5,180 bases of DNA from Acidimicrobiales bacterium. Lineage in GTDB: Bacteria > Actinomycetota > Acidimicrobiia > Acidimicrobiales > Aldehydirespiratoraceae. Position 1 is the stretch's first letter. The number at the start of each line of letters is the position of its first letter. The stretch is from NCBI GenBank assembly GCA_021604885.1, contig BQJV01000265.1, positions 1 to 5,180 on the forward strand, read 5' to 3'. A program made the position numbers and the translations under genes. Below are positions 1 to 4,603 of this stretch, in pieces. The notes below the pieces were generated by a model. It did no database searches, was not told the DNA's origin, and saw nothing but the letters and a program-made list of their open reading frames with translations.

Positions 1-765
1 ATCGAGACGGGTGTACAGCTCCGCGTCGGACAGCTCACCCTCGGTTCGCTTGACCTCGAGCAGCATCGCCAACGCATCGCCCACATGGCGGCCACCGCCG
101 ACGTCGAGATGCGCCATCACCGCCTGACCGTCGATCTGGGGTCGCTCGGCCGCGCGACGCTCCTCCTCGGCGAGCTCGGCAATGCGCCGTTCGAGATCGT
201 CGATCGCGGACTGGAGGTCGGCGGCCTTCTGCTTGTTGCGCGTCGTGCAGTCGCTGCGGATCAGCGCGTTCAGACGCCCGAGCAGCGGGCCGGCGTCACG
301 GGCGTAGCGGCGCACCGCGCTGTCGGACCAGCCATCGGCGTAGCCCTTGAATCGCCCACTCAGACGCACGAGTTCGCTGACCGCGTCCACCGTCGCATCG
401 TCGTAGCCGAGCGCGTCCATCCGCTTTCGTGTCATCCGGGCGCCGACCACCTCGTGGTGGCGGAACGTGACACCGCCGTGCTCGAAGCTACGGGTGCGGG
501 GCTTGGCAATGTCGTGGAAGAGCGCAGCGAGGCGCACGATGACATCGTCCGGGGTCTTGGCCACGACGGCGATCGTGTGCGAGAGCACGTCCTTGTGCCG
601 ATGGATCGGATCCTGCTCCATCCGCAGCGCCGGCAGCTCGGGCACGAGCTCGTCGATCCGGCCGCTGTCGACTGCGGACCAGAGCGCGCCGGAGACGTCC
701 TGCGCCATCAGGATGGCGGAGAGCGCATCGGCTCCGGGAGCGTCGGTCGGCGAAGTCGTGTTCAC
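1..765 (-). CDS. Stand-alone HD-domain protein related to the C-terminal half of CCA tRNA nucleotidyltransferase (3' end cut by window)
   Basis: Seen: reading leftward from GTG 765-763, 255 codons stay open to base 1 without a stop. Motifs include PELPALRMEQDPIHRHKDV (residues 42-60), the metal-type HD pair in ALFHDIAKPR (H84, D85), FRHHEVVGARMTRKRMDALGY (101-121), SDSAVRRYARDAG (148-159) and SDCTTRNKQKA (171-181), then a charged helix (about 185-208). Known: these are signatures of the HD and RNA-binding half of actinobacterial CCA-adding enzymes (PcnA-like). The roughly 250-residue head domain with its GG and DxD motifs is absent: an in-frame TAG (780-778) sits five codons before the GTG, and the opposite strand beyond is the SDR gene. 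Full enzymes usually have His in the LVRLH segment; here it is LVRLS (S136). Inference: a metal-dependent phosphohydrolase or RNA-related protein, not a complete CCA-adding enzyme. No Shine-Dalgarno sequence precedes the GTG. Substrate unknown; family call confident, function not. Confidence 0.85.
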   Translation of the reverse strand, partial: MNTTSPTDAPGADALSAILMAQDVSGALWSAVDSGRIDELVPELPALRMEQDPIHRHKDVLSHTIAVVAKTPDDVIVRLAALFHDIAKPRTRSFEHGGVTFRHHEVVGARMTRKRMDALGYDDATVDAVSELVRLSGRFKGYADGWSDSAVRRYARDAGPLLGRLNALIRSDCTTRNKQKAADLQSAIDDLERRIAELAEEERRAAERPQIDGQAVMAHLDVGGGRHVGDALAMLLEVKRTEGELSDAELYTRLD

Positions 766-774
766 AGCGGGGAA

Positions 775-780
775 AGTCTA
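775..780 (-). promoter_or_regulatory. Candidate -10 element (TAGACT) of the HD-domain gene
   Basis: TAGACT matches the actinobacterial TAnnnT -10 pattern and lies nine bases before the GTG start, so a transcript would begin at or within a few bases of the start codon. The hexamer also supplies the in-frame stop that closes the HD frame upstream. No convincing -35 was found. It overlaps the oppositely directed hexamer at 779-784. Predicted from pattern only. Confidence 0.4.
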
Positions 781-784
781 CGGT
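779..784 (+). promoter_or_regulatory. Candidate -10 element (TACGGT) of the SDR gene
   Basis: TACGGT fits TAnnnT and lies eight bases before ATG 793, which implies a leader of roughly zero to two bases. There is no Shine-Dalgarno sequence in the interval (CGCGCCCC). It shares two bases with the divergent hexamer of the HD gene, so the two promoters could hardly be occupied at once. No clear -35 was seen. Confidence 0.4.
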
Positions 785-792
785 CGCGCCCC

Positions 793-1581
793 ATGGGACT
801 GGACCAATTCCGACTTGAAGGCAAGGTTGCGGTGGTCACGGGGGCCGGCCGCGGCATCGGCGCGGCGACCGCGATCCTGATGGCCGAGGCCGGCGCGGAC
901 GTCGTGATCGGGGCGCGAACCGAGGAGCAGCTCGCTGAGGTCGCCACCGCGATCGAGGGTCACGGACGCCGTGCCGCCGTCGTGGCCGGCGACCTGTCGA
1001 CGCGCGAAGGGCTGGCCGCGCTCGTCGACACCACGATCGACCGGTTCGGTGGGATCGACGTCGTGGTCAACAACGTGGGCGGCTCGATGCCCACCGCGTT
1101 CATGGACACCACCGAGAAGGCATTCGACGGCGCGATGCGATGGAACGTGACGACCGCGTTCAACCTGACCCAGCTCGCGGTGCCGCACATGGTCGAACGA
1201 CCGGGCGCCAACGTCGTCAACATCGCGTCGACCGCCGGACTGTTCGCGAGTCGTGGCTTCGCCGCCTACGGCACGGCGAAGGCCGCCCTCATCCACCTCA
1301 CCCGGGCGCTCGCCCAGGACCTGGCCCCGAAGATCCGCGTCAACGCGATCTGCCCCGGCGCCATCGCGACGTCTGCGCTCGACATCGTGCTCCAGACACC
1401 CGAGCTCGAGGAGGCGATGAACGAGTCGACACCGCTCGGTCGACTCGGCCTGCCCGAGGAGATCGCCGCGGCGGCCGTCTATCTGGCGAGCCCGGCGTCG
1501 GCGTACACGACAGGCCAGTGCCTCGGCGTCGACGGCGGCATCACCGGATCCAACCTCGACATGGGAATCCCCGACGTCTGA
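793..1581 (+). CDS. SDR-family NAD(P)-dependent oxidoreductase, Rv0927c-like
   Basis: A 262-residue classical short-chain dehydrogenase/reductase, complete at the usual length. Seen: cofactor motif TGAGRGIG (16-23), adenine-contacting D67, NNVG (93-96), catalytic N118, S146, Y159 and K163 (the last two in AYGTAK), PGAI (188-191), and a C-terminal VDGG (247-250) ending NLDMGIPDV. Arg42 just after strand two favours NADP(H) over NAD(H), an inference. The opening MGLDQFRLEGKVAVVTG and the ending strongly recall mycobacterial Rv0927c, itself annotated only as a probable dehydrogenase; a hydroxysteroid- or acyl-type alcohol substrate cannot be read from sequence. The frame is open upstream to base 85, but that stretch is antisense to the HD gene and has no SDR character, and ATG 793 aligns with the family N-terminus. 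The PIG-L gene starts 20 bases after the stop on the same strand. Confidence 0.95.
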   Translation: MGLDQFRLEGKVAVVTGAGRGIGAATAILMAEAGADVVIGARTEEQLAEVATAIEGHGRRAAVVAGDLSTREGLAALVDTTIDRFGGIDVVVNNVGGSMPTAFMDTTEKAFDGAMRWNVTTAFNLTQLAVPHMVERPGANVVNIASTAGLFASRGFAAYGTAKAALIHLTRALAQDLAPKIRVNAICPGAIATSALDIVLQTPELEEAMNESTPLGRLGLPEEIAAAAVYLASPASAYTTGQCLGVDGGITGSNLDMGIPDV

Positions 1582-1603
1582 TCCGTCCGTAGGCTGGACG
1601 GAT
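1581..1603. repeat. Perfect 8-bp inverted repeat between the SDR and PIG-L genes
   Basis: Arms ATCCGTCC (1581-1588) and GGACGGAT (1596-1603) are exact reverse complements separated by the seven bases GTAGGCT. The left arm begins with the last base of the SDR stop codon, and the right arm ends with the first two bases of the PIG-L ATG. The spacer contains the candidate -10 hexamer. It could be an operator over that promoter, or an RNA hairpin in read-through transcripts that hides the PIG-L start. No T-run follows, so an intrinsic terminator is less likely. Confidence 0.6.
1590..1595 (+). promoter_or_regulatory. Candidate -10 element (TAGGCT) of the PIG-L deacetylase gene
   Basis: TAGGCT is preceded by G and followed six bases later by ATG 1602. 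This spacing puts transcription start at the A of the start codon, the typical arrangement of leaderless actinobacterial genes. It sits exactly in the spacer of the 1581-1603 inverted repeat. No good -35 was found. Confidence 0.45.
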
Positions 1604-2339
1604 GGCGCTCGCTGACCTGCTGCACACGGACGACGACTTCGTCCCCACCAAGGCGTTGCTCGTCGTTGCCCACCCCGACGACATCGACTTCGGGGCCGCC
1701 GGCACGGTCGCGACGCTCACCGACAACGGTGTGGAGGTGGTCTACGGCCTGGTCACCAGTGGCCAGGCCGGCGAACCCGCGCACCTCTCCCCCGACGAGC
1801 TGCGCGAGATCCGCCAGAAGGAGCAGACCGACGCGGCCGCCATCGTCGGCGTCACCGAGCTGCACTGGCTGGAGTTCCCCGATGGGCACCTCGTGGCCGA
1901 TCTCGAGCTCCGCAAGGCCATCTCCCGACTGATCCGCATCGTGCGACCTGACCTCGTGATCACCCAGACACCGGTGCGCAATCTCGACCGGATCTACGCC
2001 GCGCACCCCGACCATCTGGCCGCGGGTGAAGCGACCGTGTCGGCCGTCTACCCCGACGCCCGCAACGGCCACTCCTTCCCCGAGCTGCTCGACGAGGGCC
2101 ACGAACCTCATGCCGTTCCCCGCCTGTGGCTCATGGCCGGCAACGACCAGAACCTCCATGTGGACGTCACGGATGCGATCGACCGCAAGATCGAGGCGCT
2201 GCTCGCCCACCATTCCCAGAACGACGCTCGTGCCGACGGACTTCCGGGCATGATCCGCGAATGGGCCGAGGCGAACGCGGCGCTGGCCGGCTACCCGGGG
2301 CGCGCAATCGAGTCGTTCCGGCTGGTCAACACCGAGTAA
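1602..2339 (+). CDS. PIG-L/LmbE family zinc-dependent deacetylase
   Basis: A 245-residue protein with the complete core of the PIG-L family, whose members remove N-acetyl groups from sugar-linked amines (MshB in mycothiol synthesis, LmbE, PIG-L). Seen: AHPDD (23-27) with zinc ligands H24 and D27 and general base D26, matching H13, D16 and D15 of MshB. The second metal motif is HPDH (135-138), with H138 as third ligand and H135 near the active site. Further family blocks are FGAAGT (30-35), LEFPDG (90-95), a segment starting RPDLVIT (115-121), and VDVTDAIDRKIEALLAHHSQ (187-206). No signal peptide or membrane segment, so probably cytoplasmic. ATG 1602 is chosen because the homologous part starts soon after it and a -10 hexamer lies six bases before. 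The natural substrate cannot be decided from the sequence; a role in mycothiol metabolism is possible but no other such gene is in view. Confidence 0.93.
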   Translation: MALADLLHTDDDFVPTKALLVVAHPDDIDFGAAGTVATLTDNGVEVVYGLVTSGQAGEPAHLSPDELREIRQKEQTDAAAIVGVTELHWLEFPDGHLVADLELRKAISRLIRIVRPDLVITQTPVRNLDRIYAAHPDHLAAGEATVSAVYPDARNGHSFPELLDEGHEPHAVPRLWLMAGNDQNLHVDVTDAIDRKIEALLAHHSQNDARADGLPGMIREWAEANAALAGYPGRAIESFRLVNTE

Positions 2340-2392
2340 CGGCGGTCGCGCCGCTGCGCTCCGCGCCCCGGGCACAGGCCCCGAGCCGGTGC

Positions 2393-2398
2393 TACAAC
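2393..2398 (+). promoter_or_regulatory. Candidate -10 element (TACAAC) ahead of the short upstream ORF
   Basis: TACAAC resembles TAnnnT except for its last base. It lies exactly six bases before ATG 2405, the same spacing as at the PIG-L gene. If active, transcription would begin at that ATG and produce a 45-base leader for the membrane-protein gene. The call is weak because the last T is missing and no clear -35 is visible. Confidence 0.3.
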
Positions 2399-2404
2399 GG
2401 AGCG

Positions 2405-2440
2405 ATGAAGCACGTGGCCGAGGGCTCGGACGGGGGCTGA
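2405..2440 (+). CDS. Possible 11-residue upstream ORF (leader peptide)
   Basis: ATG 2405 to TGA 2438-2440 would encode MKHVAEGSDGG. It lies in the same frame as the membrane-protein gene, which begins nine bases after this stop, and it starts six bases after a -10-like hexamer. Its last codons form the 5' arm of the hairpin at 2428-2449, and its stop codon occupies the loop. No Shine-Dalgarno sequence precedes it. An ORF this short can occur by chance; its position relative to promoter and hairpin is the only argument. The alternative is that the real start is ATG 2450 and this ORF is meaningless. Confidence 0.3.
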   Translation: MKHVAEGSDGG

Positions 2441-2449
2441 CCCCCGTCC
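2428..2449 (+). promoter_or_regulatory. Perfect 9-bp GC-rich hairpin abutting the membrane-protein start codon
   Basis: GGACGGGGG (2428-2436), loop CTGA (2437-2440) and CCCCCGTCC (2441-2449) form a stem without mismatches, directly followed by ATG 2450. The only purine-rich stretch that could act as a Shine-Dalgarno sequence is inside the 5' arm. No T-run follows, so control of translation is more plausible than termination. The stop codon of the upstream ORF lies in the loop. Confidence 0.6.
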
Positions 2450-3616
2450 ATGGACGACATCTGCCAGACCTGCGGCCAGCGGCTCGCCGAGCTGCACGTC
2501 GAAGGTCAGGGGGGCACGCCACACCAGCATCTACCGCGTGGCAGAGGCGGGAGCCGCATGGGCGTGTTCCTCACCGCCTTCGGCGTTGTTGCCGTGATCG
2601 CCGTCATCTCGCTCACGACCTCCTCCGACGACGCGCCGGCCGAGCCCGAGGCCCAGGATGCGAACGAGAGCGACGCCACGAACGAGCCGGTCGACGAGGA
2701 TCGCGTCGTCACCTTCGGCCGGCGACTGGCGGGCAACGTCGACGAGCTGCGCCGCTTGATCGGCCCGCGGAAGCTCGCGTACATGGGAGACGAGGTCGTC
2801 GTGCTCGTCGACCCCGACGCGAGCATTGCGGTGCGGGAGTTCGCCGCCGAGAACGGCACCCTGCCCGACTACATCTTCCGGCTGGCGGACTTCGATCTGC
2901 TGGTCAACGGCGCGGACGTCTTCGGCGTGATTCCGGAGTCGGAGGAGGTGATCCGCCTGTCGACCGCCGGTCCGCTGGTGCGCGACGCGCTCGGCGGGTT
3001 CGCCGTGATCAACACCCGCGAGGGGCAGCCCACCGAGATGCTGCTGAGCAGCGGCGCCCGGATGGACCTGTCGAGTCTCGCGGTGCCCGCGGGTGCCGGG
3101 CGGCTCGACGTCCAGGACGTGGGCGTTCTGATCACCCCGGCGTCCGGAGGCACCTATCTCGCCCGACCAGGTGGGTTCATCCCGTTCGCCGACGGCCTGG
3201 TCCTCGTCGCCACGCCCACCCACCATCTCGAAACGACGTGCGACGCGGAGCTGGCGTGTCAGATCGACCTCGTGGACCGCGCCACCCAGGCCCGCGATCC
3301 CCTCCCGGCCGAGCTCACGAGCGGGCAACAGGGATTCTCGCTGTCGCCCAACGGCCGCTGGATCCTGATCAAGCCACAGGACGCGCCGATGCAGCTCTAC
3401 GACACGGCGCGACGCACCGTCGATGTCCTGGCGGTGGACGTACCGTTCGACGCGGCATGGGCCGGCGACGACCATGTCGTCGTCTGGTTCGCGCCCGGCA
3501 CGACTCGACCGATCCTGCAGGCGTTCACCCCGGACACGCTGACGTTCGAGACGCTCGATCTCGGCGACCTCCTCGCCGTGGACCGCACCAGCGATGCGCT
3601 CGCCCTGCTCGACTGA
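2450..3616 (+). CDS. Membrane-anchored protein of unknown function with N-terminal CxxC and extracytoplasmic propeller-like domain
   Basis: A 388-residue protein not matched to a named family. Seen: an N-terminal segment with CQTCG (C5, C8) and H16, H25 and H27, possibly a small zinc site but with only one Cys pair; basic residues R30, R32, R36; one hydrophobic helix (about 38-57); then an acidic Ala/Glu/Asp-rich linker (about 59-85). The basic residues before the helix predict N-terminus in and C-terminus outside. The exported part (about 86-388) is rich in short beta strands and carries SLSPNGRWILI (297-307), like the blades of WD40/TolB-type propellers. C264 and C270 could form a disulfide outside the membrane. 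ATG 2450 gives the CxxC start; no alternative in-frame start lies between it and the TGA at 2438. It ends 9 bases before the convergent TetR gene. Function unknown: a surface sensor or scaffold is conceivable, but the sequence does not show it. Confidence 0.85.
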   Translation: MDDICQTCGQRLAELHVEGQGGTPHQHLPRGRGGSRMGVFLTAFGVVAVIAVISLTTSSDDAPAEPEAQDANESDATNEPVDEDRVVTFGRRLAGNVDELRRLIGPRKLAYMGDEVVVLVDPDASIAVREFAAENGTLPDYIFRLADFDLLVNGADVFGVIPESEEVIRLSTAGPLVRDALGGFAVINTREGQPTEMLLSSGARMDLSSLAVPAGAGRLDVQDVGVLITPASGGTYLARPGGFIPFADGLVLVATPTHHLETTCDAELACQIDLVDRATQARDPLPAELTSGQQGFSLSPNGRWILIKPQDAPMQLYDTARRTVDVLAVDVPFDAAWAGDDHVVVWFAPGTTRPILQAFTPDTLTFETLDLGDLLAVDRTSDALALLD

Positions 3617-3625
3617 GGGCGGGCG

Positions 3626-4243
3626 TCAGCGGGAGAAGTAGCGGGCTTCGAGCCCGGCCAGCACGACCTCGAGTCCCTCGTCGAACTTCTCCTCCGACGA
3701 CAGGACATCGGCGGCGCGCTGGATCTCCCGCTGGTCGTCCTCGCGCTCGGCCGGATCCGTCAGCGGACCGGGCACCAGGCCGTGTTCGTTCACGATCGTG
3801 CCGATGACCCAGCTGGCGACCGTGACGAACGCGAGCGCGCCGACCCGGGCGTCGTCGGTCATCAGCTGCGCAGCCTCGACGATCCGACGGTCGAACTGAC
3901 GCGCGGCCTCGGAGTCCGCGGCCGGGTGGATGAGCAGGTGCACCGCCCGGGGATGGGCTGCGGCGACATCGACGTACGCGTGGGACAGTGCTCGGGCGTG
4001 GACCTTCCAGTCACCCGTGGGTTCGCCGTAGGCCTCGAGCACGTCCGCGTAGAGGCGGTCCGACACGGCGTCGAGGAGGTCGGCCTTGTTCGCCACATGG
4101 TTGTAGAGCGACATCGCTTCGACGCCGAGCTCGGCCCCGAGCTTGCGCATCGAGAGCGCATCCAGACCGTGGGCGTCGATGAACGCCACCGCGGCCGCGG
4201 CGATGCGTTCACGACTGAGCGGCGGGCGGTCCGTGACGGTCAC
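3626..4243 (-). CDS. TetR-family transcriptional regulator (TetR_C_1-type C-terminal domain)
   Basis: A 205-residue protein. Seen: N-terminal DNA-binding region with helix LSRERIAAAAVAFIDAHG (9-26) and the helix-turn-helix LSMRKLGAELGVEAMSLYNHV (30-50), followed by the typical NKADLLDAV (52-60). The rest is a helical ligand and dimer domain ending KFDEGLEVVLAGLEARY (186-202), the closing motif of regulators with a TetR_C_1-type domain, as in TetR itself. Such proteins are usually repressors released by a small ligand; ligand and targets are not evident here. The start is GTG 4243, seven bases after TAGTCT and without a Shine-Dalgarno sequence. A 15-bp palindrome covers the start codon and suggests autorepression. 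It lies 35 bases after the small gene upstream, so it may also be read as the last gene of that group. Convergent with the membrane-protein gene. Confidence 0.93.
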   Translation of the reverse strand: MTVTDRPPLSRERIAAAAVAFIDAHGLDALSMRKLGAELGVEAMSLYNHVANKADLLDAVSDRLYADVLEAYGEPTGDWKVHARALSHAYVDVAAAHPRAVHLLIHPAADSEAARQFDRRIVEAAQLMTDDARVGALAFVTVASWVIGTIVNEHGLVPGPLTDPAEREDDQREIQRAADVLSSEEKFDEGLEVVLAGLEARYFSR

Positions 4244-4245
4244 GG
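4231..4245. promoter_or_regulatory. Putative TetR-family operator palindrome
   Basis: CCGTGAC and GTCACGG flank a single central base, giving a perfect 15-bp palindrome. It begins five bases downstream of the -10 hexamer and covers the GTG start codon, a position where a bound repressor would block initiation or clearance. The codons GTG ACC GTC ACG (Val-Thr-Val-Thr) generate much of the symmetry, so chance cannot be excluded. The complete palindrome was not seen elsewhere in the window; single GTCACGG half-sites were. Confidence 0.4.
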
Positions 4246-4250
4246 TTGCA

Positions 4251-4256
4251 AGACTA
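4251..4256 (-). promoter_or_regulatory. Candidate -10 element (TAGTCT) of the tetR-like gene
   Basis: TAGTCT matches TAnnnT and ends seven bases before GTG 4243, again predicting a leaderless transcript. It lies in the 35-base gap after the small gene, so the regulator can have its own promoter apart from any upstream operon. A weak TGACCA lies about 19 bases further upstream as a poor -35 candidate. Confidence 0.45.
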
Positions 4257-4278
4257 TGCGCCGAGGCACGCGGTGTGG

Positions 4279-4560
4279 TCAGCCGGACTGCAGCGCGGCG
4301 AGGCGGCGGGCGACGAAGGCGTCGTCCGCACCGGTTGCCGCGGCGAGCGCCCGGAGGTCGCCGGCCGGAGCCTTGACCAGGGTCACGCGGCCCCTGCTGA
4401 GGAGCCGGAGCAGGTCGAGGTAGCGGCGGTAGACATCGTCGGCCGTGCAGGTCATCGGCAGCCCGACGGAGACGGCGCCGACGCTGAGGCCGAAGTGGTC
4501 GACGTGCAACGAATGGTCGCCGCCGATGGCGTCTTGGGTGTCGGTGAGTGCCACGAACAC
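4279..4560 (-). CDS. Small hypothetical protein, 93 residues, downstream of the MidA-type gene
   Basis: Not recognised. Codons use G or C at the third position nearly throughout, as in neighbouring genes, which supports real coding. The N-terminal third (about 1-35) is beta-like and rich in Val, Gly and His; from residue 40 it is helical: DDVYRRYLDLLRLLSRGRV (41-59), then GDLRALAAATGADDAFVARRLAAL (67-90). The last segment resembles the helix-turn-helix pattern of winged-helix regulators, but this is too short to be sure. It follows the methyltransferase stop by 43 bases on the same strand, which fits co-transcription. The start is uncertain: GTG 4560 is the longest choice, ATG 4455 (residue 36) would leave only the helical part, and neither has a clear Shine-Dalgarno sequence or -10 hexamer. 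Confidence 0.65.
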   Translation of the reverse strand: MFVALTDTQDAIGGDHSLHVDHFGLSVGAVSVGLPMTCTADDVYRRYLDLLRLLSRGRVTLVKAPAGDLRALAAATGADDAFVARRLAALQSG

Positions 4561-4603
4561 CCAGGAAACCGGACCAGCTCCGGTCGGGCCTGAGGCAGTC
4601 GAC

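Noticed and set aside
85..792. Plus-strand extension of the SDR frame to base 85, giving a 498-residue protein
   Set aside because: This stretch is the antisense of the HD-domain gene, whose motifs are unmistakable. The extension shows no known domain, and SDR proteins begin near ATG 793.
2340..2353. Stem CGGCG/CGCCG just after the PIG-L stop, as a terminator
   Set aside because: It has only five base pairs and no following T-run, in DNA where such GC stems arise easily by chance.
1479..2522. 347-residue minus-strand open frame
   Set aside because: It is antisense to the SDR end and the PIG-L gene, which carry full catalytic motifs. Long antisense frames are expected in GC-rich coding DNA.
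2531..3475. 314-residue minus-strand frame
   Set aside because: It mirrors the membrane-protein gene and has no recognisable motif. The sense frame has a coherent membrane helix, linker and exported domain.
3642..3656. Stem CGGGCT/AGCCCG with a three-base loop near the convergent gene ends, as a bidirectional terminator
   Set aside because: It lies inside the TetR coding end and is short, with no T-run on either side.
2389..3807. 472-residue plus-strand frame, very rich in Arg
   Set aside because: It overlaps the membrane-protein gene in another frame. The Arg/Pro/Gly-heavy composition is typical of out-of-frame translation of GC-rich genes, and it runs into the antisense of the TetR gene.
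3782..4423. 213-residue plus-strand frame
   Set aside because: It is antisense to the TetR regulator, whose helix-turn-helix and C-terminal motif are clear.
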